Assembly: GCF_900546705.1 (NCBI RefSeq)
Contig: NZ_URDP01000014.1
Span: 1 to 48,097 of the forward strand
Direction: 5' to 3'
DNA length: 48,097 bases
DNA from: an uncultured Oscillibacter sp.
Lineage (GTDB): Bacteria > Bacillota > Clostridia > Oscillospirales > Oscillospiraceae
Below, in pieces: positions 33,173 through 41,682 of the stretch. The position numbers and the translations under genes are program-made. The notes beneath the pieces were generated by a model that was not told the origin of the DNA, did not search any database, and saw only the letters and a program-made list of their open reading frames with translations. Positions within the stretch are counted from its first letter, which is position 1, and every line of letters starts with the position of its first letter.

Positions 33173-34708
33173 ATGAAAGGACTGGTGATTCCATTGCTGC
33201 TGGAAATGAAGCACATCACCAAGGTATACGGCTCTCTGCGCGCCAACGACGACGTTCATCTCTCCCTGGAAAAAGGGGAGATCCTGGCGGTTGTCGGCGA
33301 AAACGGCGCAGGCAAATCCACCTTGATGAAAATCCTCTATGGACTGGAGCGCCCCACCTCCGGTGAGATCTATCTCAACGGGGAGCTGCAGCACTTCCGC
33401 TCTCCCCACGACGCCATTGCCAAGAAGATCGGCATGGTGCAGCAGCACTTCATGCTGCTGGGCCCCTGCTCCGTGGCCGAGAACATCGTCTATGGCCGGG
33501 AGCCCCGCAAGCACGGCATCTTCTTTGACCGGGAGGCCGCCGTGCGCATTACGGAGTCTCTTTGCGAAAAGTACAGCCTGCACATTGACCCGAACCTGCG
33601 GGTATCCGACTGCCCGGTGGGACTGCAGCAGCGGGTGGAGATTCTGAAGGTCCTCTACCAGGACGCAGACATTATTATCTTCGACGAGCCCTCTGCCGTG
33701 CTGACGCCGCAGGAGGTCCGGGAGCTGCTGGCCACCATGCGCAAGCTGGCCCAGATGGGCAAGAGCATCATTATCATCACCCACAAGCTCCACGAGGTCA
33801 TGGCCGTGGCCGACCGGGTCATGGTCATGCGGCTGGGCAAGTACATCAAGGAGATGCGCAAGGAGGACACCAGCATCGAGGAGATGTCCTACCTGATGGT
33901 GGGCCGCCACATTGTGGAGCGGGAGGTGGCCCCCAAGACCCCCGGCAACACGGTGCTGGATGTTCAGGACCTGGTCCTGGCCGGCTCCGAGAAAAAGAAC
34001 ATTCTGGACCACTTCAATATCCATGTGGATGCCGGCGAGATCGTAGGCATTGCCGGCGTGTCCGGCAACGGCCAGTCGGAGTTGATTGAGTGCCTGACGG
34101 GCCTGACCGCTCCCACCGGCGGCCATGTCCTGCTGGAGGGCAAGGATGTTACCGGCAAGACTGTGGGCCAGATTCGCCAGGCCGGCTGTGCCTGCATTCC
34201 GGAGGACCGCTACCTCTACGGCTGCGCCAAGGAGGCCACCCTGGCAGAGACGGCCATCATGGCCCACCAGCGCCAGAGCCAGATCTCCAGCCACGGTCTG
34301 CTCAACCCCAAGGGCATCCGGGCCTTCACCCAGCAGCTGCTGGACGGGTATGACGTGCGCAACAGCGGCCAGGAGCAAAAAGCCGGGGAGCTGTCCGGCG
34401 GCAACATCCAAAAGCTCATTGTGGCCCGGGAGATCGAGCAGCACTCTCCCCTGCTCATTGCGGCGGAGCCCACCCGCGGCGTGGACATCGGCGCCATGGA
34501 ATTCATTCACAACAAGCTGCTGGAAAAGCGGGAGCGGGGCGGCGCCGTGCTCTTGATCTCCTCGGAGCTGACGGAGATCATGTCCCTCTCCGACCGGATC
34601 TATGTTATTTTTGAAGGCCGCGCCGTAGGCGAGTTCCGCAAGGCGGACGCCACGGAGGAGGCCCTTGGTATCCTGATGATGGGAGGATCACTCCATGAAG
34701 CAGTCTAA
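33173..34708 (+). CDS. Nucleoside/sugar ABC transporter ATPase, two NBDs (NupO/RbsA-type)
   Basis: The protein of about 511 residues holds two ATP-binding domains. The first has an intact Walker A GENGAGKST, a signature-like CPVGLQQR and Walker B IIIFDEPSAVL. The second has the degenerate Walker A GVSGNGQSE usual for this family, ELSGGNIQK and LLIAAEPTRGVD. It powers nucleoside import through the two permeases that follow. The start is uncertain: ATG 33173 (no clear ribosome site), TTG 33194 (AAAGGA upstream) and ATG 33206 are possible. The 3' end overlaps the first permease by 14 bases. Confidence 0.9.
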   Translation: MKGLVIPLLLEMKHITKVYGSLRANDDVHLSLEKGEILAVVGENGAGKSTLMKILYGLERPTSGEIYLNGELQHFRSPHDAIAKKIGMVQQHFMLLGPCSVAENIVYGREPRKHGIFFDREAAVRITESLCEKYSLHIDPNLRVSDCPVGLQQRVEILKVLYQDADIIIFDEPSAVLTPQEVRELLATMRKLAQMGKSIIIITHKLHEVMAVADRVMVMRLGKYIKEMRKEDTSIEEMSYLMVGRHIVEREVAPKTPGNTVLDVQDLVLAGSEKKNILDHFNIHVDAGEIVGIAGVSGNGQSELIECLTGLTAPTGGHVLLEGKDVTGKTVGQIRQAGCACIPEDRYLYGCAKEATLAETAIMAHQRQSQISSHGLLNPKGIRAFTQQLLDGYDVRNSGQEQKAGELSGGNIQKLIVAREIEQHSPLLIAAEPTRGVDIGAMEFIHNKLLEKRERGGAVLLISSELTEIMSLSDRIYVIFEGRAVGEFRKADATEEALGILMMGGSLHEAV

Positions 34709-35792
34709 CGGTTCCGCTTTCGGCCGCAGCTGTATGCGGTCGCTGCTGGCGCTGCGCCAGCCGCTGATCGCCGCGGTGTTCGGCCTGGTGGTCGGCGCGG
34801 TGGTCATCCTCGCCTGCGGCCAGAATCCTCTGCTGGTATACGCAGAGATGTTTGAAAAGTCCTTTCTCAAGCCCTATTACCTCTTCTCCACCCTGACCCG
34901 TGCCACGCCCATTATCATCTCCGCCATGGCCACCGCCATGGCCTGGCGGGCGGGCTACATCAACATCGGTGTGGAGGGCCAGATGATCACCGGTGCCTTT
35001 GCCGCCACGGTGTTTGCCCTGTATGTGCCCGGTCCTCCGGTGCTCATCTGCCTGCTGGCCTGGATTGTGGGCCTGATCGCCGGCGCGCTCTATGCCCTGC
35101 TGCCCGCCGTGCTCACCTGGAAGTTCAACGTCAGCATGGTCATCACCACGCTGATGCTCAACTACGTGGCAAGCTACATCACCAGCTACTTTGTCACCTA
35201 TCCCCTCAAGGACACCGCCGGCGACGGCCTGGCCCTGCAGACTATGGAGCTGAGCGAGGCCATGCAGCTGCCCCGTCTGTCCTCCACCAGCACATTCAAC
35301 GCCGGCTTTATTATCGCCGTCATCGTCATGCTGGCTATGCTCTACCTGACAAGACGCACGGTGTTCGGCTACGAGTCCAAGATGGGCGGCTTTAATGCAG
35401 CCTTTGCCCGCTACGGCGGCACCAAGCAGGTCAAAGTCATGATGATTACCATGGCTCTCTCCGGCGCCATCGCCGCCATCGGCGGCTCCACCGAGGTCTT
35501 CGGCATCAAGTACCGCTTCATCGATGGCATGTTCACCTCCACCAGCTACGCCTGGACGGGCCTCATGGCCGCCCTGATGGCCAACCTACATCCCGTGGGC
35601 ATGTTCGTGGCCTCCATTTTCCTGTCCGGACTCCAGATCGGCGGCAGCGCCATCCAGCGCTCCATGGGCATTCCCCTGGAAATTGCGACCATTATCCAGT
35701 GCTGCATCACGCTGTTCGTCTCCGTGAAAGTGGTGTTCCAGTTTACCAGAAAGAAAAAGGCCAAGACCGCGGAAGGAGGGGCTCAGGCATGA
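34695..35792 (+). CDS. Nucleoside ABC transporter permease 1 (NupP-like)
   Basis: The 365-residue polytopic protein of the BPD_transp_2 family has AWRAGYINIGVEGQMITGAF, the typical NIG-x-EGQM segment of BMP-coupled permeases, and about nine hydrophobic segments. It forms the membrane channel with permease 2. Its ATG is inside the ATPase gene and its stop overlaps the next gene start (ATGA). Confidence 0.92.
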   Translation: MKQSNGSAFGRSCMRSLLALRQPLIAAVFGLVVGAVVILACGQNPLLVYAEMFEKSFLKPYYLFSTLTRATPIIISAMATAMAWRAGYINIGVEGQMITGAFAATVFALYVPGPPVLICLLAWIVGLIAGALYALLPAVLTWKFNVSMVITTLMLNYVASYITSYFVTYPLKDTAGDGLALQTMELSEAMQLPRLSSTSTFNAGFIIAVIVMLAMLYLTRRTVFGYESKMGGFNAAFARYGGTKQVKVMMITMALSGAIAAIGGSTEVFGIKYRFIDGMFTSTSYAWTGLMAALMANLHPVGMFVASIFLSGLQIGGSAIQRSMGIPLEIATIIQCCITLFVSVKVVFQFTRKKKAKTAEGGAQA

Positions 35793-36700
35793 ACAGCGCG
35801 TATATTGCCTCTATCGTCAACTCCACCCTGCGCTCCACCACCCCCATTTTGCTGGCGGCGCTGGGCTGTGCCATCTGCAGCCGGGTGGGTGTGTTCAACA
35901 TCGCCCTGGAAGCCCAGATGCTCATTGCGTGCTTCTGCTCCATTGTGGTGAACTACTTTACCGGCAGCGTGATTTTGTCCGTGCTGGCCGGCATCGTCTC
36001 CGGTGCGCTGGTAGGCGCCGTAGTGGCCGTGCTGCAGGTGAAGTACAAGGCCCCCGATATGGTTATCGGCACCTCCCTGAACCTGCTGATCAACGGTCTG
36101 ACCACCTTCCTCCTGTACATGATCTTTGATGTGCGGGGCCGCCTGGTGGACGAGCGGCTGGTCCCCATTTACAAGATCAACCTGCCTGTTATCAAGGACA
36201 TTCCCTTCCTGGGCCGGGTACTGGAAAACCTGACCATCATTGATTACCTGTGCTATGTGATCGCCATTGTGCTCTTCATTTTCCTGTTCAAGACCGTGGC
36301 CGGCTACCGGACACTGTCCGTGGGCATCAACAAGGCCGCAGCGGAGAGCCTAGGTACCAAGGGTACCCGCATCCAGATGTGGATGGTGATCCTCTCCGGC
36401 GCCCTGTGCGGCCTTGGCGGCACGGCACTGAGCATGGGCCAGGTGACCATGTTCACCGAGAACATGACCTCCGGCCGAGGCTTCATCGCCATGGCAGCCT
36501 CTTCCCTGGGCATGTCCCATCCGCTGCTGGTGATCTTCTCCAGCCTGTTCTTCGGACTGTGCCAGGGCATCGGCGTGGCGCTCCAGAATGTCATCAAGAG
36601 CCAGCTGACCTCTGCCCTGCCCTACATCGCCACCATTGTGGCACTGGTGATTTTCAGCCGGCGCACCACATCCTCCGGCAAGCTCCGCAAAAAAGGCTGA
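35789..36700 (+). CDS. Nucleoside ABC transporter permease 2 (NupQ-like)
   Basis: The 303-residue membrane protein starts MNSAYIASIVNSTLRSTTPI and contains GVFNIALEAQMLI, the counterpart of the NIG-x-EGQM segment, and SGRGFIAMAA. The ATG at 35789 overlaps the previous stop by four bases and follows AAGGAGG, so the two permeases are coupled and probably made one to one. Confidence 0.92.
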   Translation: MNSAYIASIVNSTLRSTTPILLAALGCAICSRVGVFNIALEAQMLIACFCSIVVNYFTGSVILSVLAGIVSGALVGAVVAVLQVKYKAPDMVIGTSLNLLINGLTTFLLYMIFDVRGRLVDERLVPIYKINLPVIKDIPFLGRVLENLTIIDYLCYVIAIVLFIFLFKTVAGYRTLSVGINKAAAESLGTKGTRIQMWMVILSGALCGLGGTALSMGQVTMFTENMTSGRGFIAMAASSLGMSHPLLVIFSSLFFGLCQGIGVALQNVIKSQLTSALPYIATIVALVIFSRRTTSSGKLRKKG

Positions 36701-36721
36701 GCTGTCCATCCCGTATCCCCG

Positions 36722-36749
36722 CACTGGCCCGCTTTTTAGCGGGCCAGTG
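36722..36749 (+). other. Intercistronic hairpin without a T-run
   Basis: The 12-bp stem CACTGGCCCGCT / AGCGGGCCAGTG with loop TTTT lies between permease 2 and the second phosphorylase. It is followed by TCATC rather than T-rich sequence, so it is more likely an mRNA processing or stability element than a terminator. Confidence 0.6.
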
Positions 36750-36789
36750 TCATCTTGGACGTTGTATCATCTGTCAGGAGGTTATTCTC

Positions 36790-37536
36790 ATGTCTGAAAA
36801 GAATCTGCTCCCCTGCATTCACGTGGCCCCCGGCGATATCCCGCCCCGGGTATTGGTGTGCGGCGATCCCGCCCGGGCCGAGCGCATCTCCCACCGTCTG
36901 GAAAACGCCCGCTGCCTTGCCCAAAACCGGGAGTACTGGACCTACACCGGTACCTATAAGGGCGTGGAGGTGGCCGTTACCTCCCACGGCGTAGGCTGCG
37001 GCGGCGCCGCCATCGCCTTTGAGAGCCTGTGGCGGGCCGGTGCCAAAGTCATCATCCGCACGGGTACCTGCGGCGGCATGCAGCCCGACATTACCGCCGG
37101 CAGCCTCATCATTGCCACCGGCGCCTGCCGGGAGGAGGGCGTCACCGAGAAGATGATTCCCCTGTCCTATCCCGCCATTGCCGATGGCGAGGTGGTGGCG
37201 GCCCTGAGCGCCTCCGCCCGTGCCCTGGACATCCCCGTCCACAAAGGCATCGTATTGACCCAGGCGCTGTTCTATCCCGGCTTCCTGGAGTCCACCGTGA
37301 AGCTCTATGCCAAGGCCGGCGTCAAGGCCATGGAAAACGAGGTGGCAAGCCTGCTGGTGGTGGCCTCCCTCCACGGCGTCAAGGCCGGCGCCATCATCGC
37401 CGCCGATGCCCCCGCCTTCGAGCTGGTGGGCGTGGAGGGCTACAACCAGACCGCCGACGCTGCCGATGTGGCGCAGGCGGTGGAAAACGAAATCTCCATT
37501 GCCCTAGACGCCATCATTCAGGTACCTGTGGACTGA
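36790..37536 (+). CDS. Nucleoside phosphorylase, hexameric Udp/DeoD family (uridine-phosphorylase-like)
   Basis: The 248-residue protein has CGDPARAERIS (phosphate-binding), TSHGVGCGGAAIAFE, RTGTCGGMQPD and MENEVASLLVVAS, the counterpart of the MEME ribose-binding segment. NP-I family members split uridine, purine nucleosides or MTA; sequence favours a uridine/purine phosphorylase but does not settle it. AGGAGG precedes the ATG by seven bases. As last gene of the transport unit it would act on imported nucleosides. Confidence 0.88.
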   Translation: MSEKNLLPCIHVAPGDIPPRVLVCGDPARAERISHRLENARCLAQNREYWTYTGTYKGVEVAVTSHGVGCGGAAIAFESLWRAGAKVIIRTGTCGGMQPDITAGSLIIATGACREEGVTEKMIPLSYPAIADGEVVAALSASARALDIPVHKGIVLTQALFYPGFLESTVKLYAKAGVKAMENEVASLLVVASLHGVKAGAIIAADAPAFELVGVEGYNQTADAADVAQAVENEISIALDAIIQVPVD

Positions 37537-37541
37537 TGTGA

Positions 37542-37581
37542 AACGTGGCCCCGCGGCAGCTGCCGCGGGGCCACGTTTTTT
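37542..37581 (+). terminator. Terminator of the nucleoside transport operon
   Basis: A 36-base perfect palindrome (arms AACGTGGCCCCGCGGCAG, 37542-37577) followed by T4. Very stable. Confidence 0.92.
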
Positions 37582-37613
37582 CTGACGGACAGGCTGCCTT
37601 CTCACCACACCGC

Positions 37614-37650
37614 AAAAAAAGCACCCGGGCCTTACGGTCCGGGTGCTTTT
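37614..37650 (-). terminator. Terminator of ileS
   Basis: The arms AAAAGCACCCGG / CCGGGTGCTTTT (37617-37628 with 37639-37650) are followed on the minus strand by a T-run (complement of 37614-37620). It faces the terminator of the converging nucleoside operon. Confidence 0.88.
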
Positions 37651-37673
37651 GCACTTCAGGGAAAACGCAGGAA

Positions 37674-40487
37674 TCAGAACTGGGGCAGCTTTGCCACCAC
37701 AGCAGCGCAGCGGGGGCAAAGAGTGGGATAGTTGGGGTCCTCGCCCACCTGGGTGGAGTGCATCCAGCAGCGCTCGCACTTGCCGCCCTTGGCCTCGCTG
37801 ACAGCCACGGTCAGACCGGGATAAGCAGTGCCCTTGCCGGTCACGGCGCCCTCCTCGGGCTCTCCCGCAGACAGGCGGCAGTCAGAGACGATGAACAGCT
37901 CCGCCAGGTTCAGTCCGGCCACCTGCATCAGGGCAGAGGCGGTGGCGTCGTCCCCGGCGTGGAGGGTTACATGGGCCTCCAGGGCCTTGCCGATCTTCTT
38001 CTGGGCACGGGCGGTCTCCAGCACGGCGTTCACGTCGTCCCGCAGCTTTTCTACGACGGCCCACTTGGCCATCTCCTCATCGCTGAGGGCGTAGGCGGTG
38101 AAGGGCTTGTTCATCTCGTTGAACACTACGTTGCGGCCGTCGTCGCCGGCGCGATGGGGCATGGACTGCCAGATCTCATCGCAGGTGAAAGCCAGAATAG
38201 GAGCCATGATCTTGGTCATGGTGTCCAGAATCAGGAACAGGGCGGTCTGGGCACTGCGGCGCTTGAGGCCGTCAGCCTCCTCACAGTAGAGCCGGTCCTT
38301 GATGATGTCCAGATAGAAGTTGGACATCTCCACCACGCAGAAGTCATTGATGGCGTGAGTGACGGCGTTGAACTCGTAATCCTTGTATGCCTGCTCGCAC
38401 TTTTCGATCAGGCTGTTCAGCGCAGTCACAGCCCAGCGGTCCAGAGGCTCCATTTCCTCGGCAGACACCAGGTGGTCTGCATCGAAGCCATTCAGGTTGC
38501 CCAGGCAGTAGCGGGCGGTGTTGCGGAACTTCAGATAGTTCTGGCTCAGCTGCTTGAAGATCTCGTGAGAGCAGCGCATATCGGCGTGGTAGTCGGCGCT
38601 GGCTGCCCACAACCGCAGCAGGTCGGCGCCGTACTTGTCCATGATCTCATAGGGGTCCATGCCGTTGCCCAGGGACTTGTGCATGGCCTTGCCCTCGCCG
38701 TCCACGGTCCAGCCGTGGGTGACGCACTCCTTGAAGGGCGCGCCCTGACCAAAGGCGCCCACGGCGGTGAGCAGAGAGGACTGGAACCAGCCGCGGTACT
38801 GATCCAGGCCCTCCAGGTACATGGTGGCAGGCCAGAAGCCCTGGTCCCGCTTCATAGCGGCGAAGTGGGTGGAGCCGGAGTCGAACCAGCCGTCCAGGGT
38901 GTCCTCTTCCTTTTCAAAGCCGGACTTGGAGCCGCAGTGGGGGCAGGTGAAGCCCTCGGGCAGGATCTCCTCGGCGGTCTTGGCGAACCAGGCGTTGGAG
39001 CCCTCCTTCTCAAAGAGGGCGGAGATGGCGGCAATGGTCTCGTCGGTGCAGATGGGCTTGCCGCAGTCCTTGCAGTACACCACGGGGATGGGCAGGCCCC
39101 ACTTGCGCTGACGGGAGATGCACCAGTCGTTGCGCTCGCGGATCATGGACTTCATGCGGTCGATGCCCCAGCCGGGCACCCAGCGCACGTCGTCGCAGGC
39201 AGCGCAGGCCTCGTCCTTGAAGGCCTCCACGGAGCAGAACCACTGGGGGGTGGCGCGGAAGATGATGGGGCCCTTGCAGCGCCAGCAGTGGGGATAGCTG
39301 TGGACGATGTCCTCCTGGGCGAAGAGCACGCCGCTCTCCTTCATATCCTTGAGGATGATGGGGTTGGACTCGTCGGTGGTCAGGCCCGCGTACTTGCCGG
39401 CATAGTCGGTGTGGCGGCCCTGATCGTCCACGGGCACCACCATGTCCATGCCGTAGCGCTTGCAGGTCTGATAGTCGTCGGCACCGAAGCCGGGAGCCGT
39501 GTGGACGCAGCCGGTACCGGAGTCCATGGTAACGTAGTCGGCATTCACCAGACGGCTGGTCTTGGGCAGGAAGGGATGGTCCGCCAGCATGTTTTCAAAG
39601 AAGGAGCCGGGATGGGTCTCCACAATCTCGTAGCTTTCAAAGCCGCCGATCTTCATGACCTTCTCCGTGAGGGCCTCGGCCATGATATAGATCTCCCCGT
39701 TGGGGGCCTTTACCAGGGCATAGGACTCATCGGGGTGCAGGGCAATGGCCAGGTTTCCGGGCAGCGTCCAGATGGTGGTGGTCCAGATCACGAAATAGAG
39801 CTTGCTCTTATCCACATTGGGGAGCTTGCCGAGATCGTCGTGCATGGGGAACTTCACATACACGGTGGTGCAGGGATCGTCCTGATACTCGATCTCCGCC
39901 TCGGCCAGAGCCGTCTCGTCGTGGGGGCACCAGTACACGGGCTTGAGACCCTTGTAAATGTAGCCCTTCTGGTACATCTTTCCGAACACCTTCACCTCTT
40001 CGGCCTCAAAGCCGGGGTGCATGGTGGCGTAGGGATGCTCCCAGTCGCCCAGGACGCCCATGCGCTGGAAGCCCTCGCTCTGGACATCCATGTAGTGCTG
40101 GGCAAACTCCTGGCAGGCGGAACGGAAGTCAGGCACGCTCATCTCCTTGCGGTTGAGCTTGTTCTGCTTGATGATGGCAGACTCGATGGGCATGCCGTGG
40201 TTATCCCAGCCGGGGATATAGGGGGTATAATAGCCCCGCATGGCATAGGAACGGGTGATGAAGTCCTTGATGGCCTTGTTGAGGGCGTGACCCATGTGCA
40301 GGGCGCCGTTACTAAACGGAGGGCCGTCGTGCAGGTTGAACAGGGGCTTGCCCTCGTTCTTTTTGAGCATCTCATGATAGACGTCCTGGTCCTTCCAGCG
40401 CGCCAGCATCTCCGGCTCCCGCTTGGGCAATCCCGCCCGCATGGGGAAGTCCGTCTTTGGCAGATTGATGGTCTTGTTGTAATCCAT
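37674..40487 (-). CDS. ileS: Isoleucine--tRNA ligase
   Basis: The 937-residue protein has the class I signature HMGH in GALHMGHALN near residue 63, PGWDNHGMPIE, an editing domain, and a KMSKS-equivalent reading AMHKSLGN near 600. The C-terminal zinc motif is CERCWMHS...CPRC. It charges tRNA-Ile and edits Val. The start at 40487 follows AGGAGA. Expression is controlled by an upstream T-box. The variant AMHKS in place of KMSKS is noted as unusual. Confidence 0.96.
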   Translation of the reverse strand: MDYNKTINLPKTDFPMRAGLPKREPEMLARWKDQDVYHEMLKKNEGKPLFNLHDGPPFSNGALHMGHALNKAIKDFITRSYAMRGYYTPYIPGWDNHGMPIESAIIKQNKLNRKEMSVPDFRSACQEFAQHYMDVQSEGFQRMGVLGDWEHPYATMHPGFEAEEVKVFGKMYQKGYIYKGLKPVYWCPHDETALAEAEIEYQDDPCTTVYVKFPMHDDLGKLPNVDKSKLYFVIWTTTIWTLPGNLAIALHPDESYALVKAPNGEIYIMAEALTEKVMKIGGFESYEIVETHPGSFFENMLADHPFLPKTSRLVNADYVTMDSGTGCVHTAPGFGADDYQTCKRYGMDMVVPVDDQGRHTDYAGKYAGLTTDESNPIILKDMKESGVLFAQEDIVHSYPHCWRCKGPIIFRATPQWFCSVEAFKDEACAACDDVRWVPGWGIDRMKSMIRERNDWCISRQRKWGLPIPVVYCKDCGKPICTDETIAAISALFEKEGSNAWFAKTAEEILPEGFTCPHCGSKSGFEKEEDTLDGWFDSGSTHFAAMKRDQGFWPATMYLEGLDQYRGWFQSSLLTAVGAFGQGAPFKECVTHGWTVDGEGKAMHKSLGNGMDPYEIMDKYGADLLRLWAASADYHADMRCSHEIFKQLSQNYLKFRNTARYCLGNLNGFDADHLVSAEEMEPLDRWAVTALNSLIEKCEQAYKDYEFNAVTHAINDFCVVEMSNFYLDIIKDRLYCEEADGLKRRSAQTALFLILDTMTKIMAPILAFTCDEIWQSMPHRAGDDGRNVVFNEMNKPFTAYALSDEEMAKWAVVEKLRDDVNAVLETARAQKKIGKALEAHVTLHAGDDATASALMQVAGLNLAELFIVSDCRLSAGEPEEGAVTGKGTAYPGLTVAVSEAKGGKCERCWMHSTQVGEDPNYPTLCPRCAAVVAKLPQF

Positions 40488-40534
40488 ATCCGCTTCTCCT
40501 TTATATCCACAAATTTGTTCAGGCAAAATAAAAA

Positions 40535-40808
40535 CACCCTGTCTCTCACTAAAGAGACAGGGTGCGGAAAACACTCTGCGGTACCACTCTTCTTGCCGTC
40601 CCCTTACGGGATGCGGCCTCTCGCAGCCCGCCGTCACGGGCCGATGCGCTAACGGGCATCACGCGTCCTGTCCTACTCGCGTCGTCTTTCAGCAGGAGGC
40701 TCCAAGGGGATCTTCGCCCTTCCCGCCCGTCCGCCTTGCACCAAACGGCGGCTCTCTTCACGGGGAAAAAGGGGTACTCGTCCTTATCTACGCCAATTAT
40801 CCAATTCC
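40535..40808 (-). promoter_or_regulatory. T-box leader controlling ileS
   Basis: On the minus strand the conserved T-box core AGAGTGGTACCGCAG lies at about 40591-40577. It is followed by a 12-bp terminator stem CACCCTGTCTCT / AGAGACAGGGTG (40535-40546 with 40553-40564) and a T-run. Upstream, the Stem I region shows AAGAGAG and a helix GCCGCC / GGCGG. GATC in GAAGATCCCC offers ATC (40711-40709) as the isoleucine specifier codon. Uncharged tRNA-Ile would favour the antiterminator and let transcription reach ileS. Confidence 0.92.
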
Positions 40809-40814
40809 TTGCCT

Positions 40815-40842
40815 ATGATATCACGTTCCGCCGGTTTGTCAA
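40815..40842 (-). promoter_or_regulatory. Promoter of the ileS T-box leader
   Basis: On the minus strand a perfect TTGACA (40842-40837), a 16-base spacer and TATCAT (40820-40815). Confidence 0.75.
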
Positions 40843-40872
40843 CTGTTTTTCCGGCAAAACCGGCGAAAAACT

Positions 40873-41040
40873 TCACTGATAACGAAACTGTCTTTTTGCA
40901 TAGTCGTCCACGGCGGAAATAAACATCTCCCAGTTCCGGAATTCCAGCAGCCGTGCTCCTTTCATCTCATGAAAGGAGACAATCTTCCGCTCTGCATCCA
41001 CCCAGATCCGCCAGACCCGCGCCCTTCCCGCCTGCTCCAT
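40873..41040 (-). CDS. Microprotein A, 55 residues, paralogue of the protein at 41402-41572
   Basis: The protein starts MEQAGRARVW, continues RIWVDAERKIVSFHEMKG and ends in RQFRYQ. Its relative 360 bases away shares the pattern MEQ, WRIWVD, IVSFHE, LEF, EMF, VD-Y and QxRYQ, so the two are clearly paralogues and both frames are real. No domain or function was recognised; both lack a signal peptide or membrane segment. The ATG at 41040 follows GGGAGGGAG. A candidate promoter (TTGATT-17-TAAGAT, 41095-41067) contains the first operator palindrome in its spacer. Confidence 0.75.
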   Translation of the reverse strand: MEQAGRARVWRIWVDAERKIVSFHEMKGARLLEFRNWEMFISAVDDYAKRQFRYQ

Positions 41041-41069
41041 GGTTCCGCTCCCTCCCATTTCCTCCTATC

Positions 41070-41113
41070 TTATGCGATTTTCGCATAAAAATCAATATGC
41101 ATTTTTTGCATAT
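41070..41113. promoter_or_regulatory. Tandem palindromic operator between microprotein A and the XRE gene
   Basis: Two 19-base palindromes lie side by side: TTATGCGA-TTT-TCGCATAA (41070-41088) and ATATGCA-TTTTT-TGCATAT (41095-41113), with centres 25 bases apart. They share an ATGC / GCAT core. The first fills the spacer of the microprotein A promoter; the second lies between it and the XRE start. The natural reader is the XRE protein next door. Confidence 0.72.
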
Positions 41114-41146
41114 CATAGAATGGACAAAAACGCAGGAGGGATCGCC

Positions 41147-41362
41147 ATGTATTGCCGTCTGCGGGAACTGCGGGAGGACCGCGATCTGAAGCAGCAGACC
41201 GTGGCGGCGGTGCTCCACGTCTCCCAGGCCACCTATTCCCGCTATGAAAGCGGCTCACTGGACATTCCCAGCGCCGCGCTGATTGCCCTGGCCCGTTTTT
41301 ACCGGACCAGCACGGACTATCTGCTGGGGCTGACCAGTTGTCCCGTCCCCTACCCAGATTAA
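41147..41362 (+). CDS. Small XRE-family regulator (71 residues)
   Basis: The protein is essentially one Cro/C1-type helix-turn-helix: LRELREDRDLKQQTVA, then VLHVSQATYSRYESGSLDIP and FYRTSTDYLLG. AGGAGGG precedes the ATG at 41147. It diverges from microprotein A across a tandem palindrome and is followed by a terminator and then, on the opposite strand, microprotein B. Autoregulation through the palindromes is likely. Confidence 0.88.
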   Translation: MYCRLRELREDRDLKQQTVAAVLHVSQATYSRYESGSLDIPSAALIALARFYRTSTDYLLGLTSCPVPYPD

Positions 41363-41390
41363 AAAAGGACGCCCGACGGGCGTCCTTTTT
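41362..41390. terminator. Bidirectional terminator between the XRE gene and microprotein B
   Basis: The stem GGACGCCC / GGGCGTCC (41367-41374 with 41378-41385) with loop GAC is flanked by A5 and T5, so it can work for both converging genes. Confidence 0.85.
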
Positions 41391-41401
41391 GGCGGATCTT
41401 C

Positions 41402-41572
41402 TTATTGATAGCGGTACTGCTTCCCGGAATACTGGTCCACACAACTCAAAAACATCTCGTGGCTGTGAAATTCCAGCATCTGGCAGCCCTCCTCCTCGTG
41501 GAAAGACACAATACGGCGCTTGGTGTCCACCCAGATTCTCCAGAGATTGTTCACAACCTGCTTTTGCTCCAT
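41402..41572 (-). CDS. Microprotein B, 56 residues, paralogue of microprotein A
   Basis: The protein starts MEQKQVVNNL, continues WRIWVDTKRRIVSFHEEEG and ends GKQYRYQ. Identity with microprotein A is roughly half by eye with a gap of one residue, concentrated in WRIWVD, IVSFHE, LEF and the QxRYQ end. The stop (TAA) lies just after the shared terminator. An AAGGAGGG-like site (GGAGGGAGCC region) precedes the ATG at 41572. Function unknown. Confidence 0.75.
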   Translation of the reverse strand: MEQKQVVNNLWRIWVDTKRRIVSFHEEEGCQMLEFHSHEMFLSCVDQYSGKQYRYQ

Positions 41573-41682
41573 TTGGAAGGCTCCCTCCTTCTTATGGCCC
41601 GGCGCAGCGGGGTTTTACTTATAAGACGATTCAGCCGGCCGTTTTGTTTCACTTTTTTAAAAATTTTTTTATTTTCGGACAA

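Noticed and set aside
37545..40652. A plus-strand open frame of over 1,000 codons opposite ileS, and similar long frames opposite mutS and lepA
   Set aside because: They mirror strongly conserved genes on the other strand. In GC-rich DNA the third-position bias keeps antisense frames open. Their translations are low-complexity His/Gln/Gly-rich sequence with no family match.
41573..41682. A/T-rich stretch between microprotein B and the amidase as a terminator or origin-like element
   Set aside because: It contains A and T runs but no GC-rich stem before a T-run and no repeated DnaA-box-like words.
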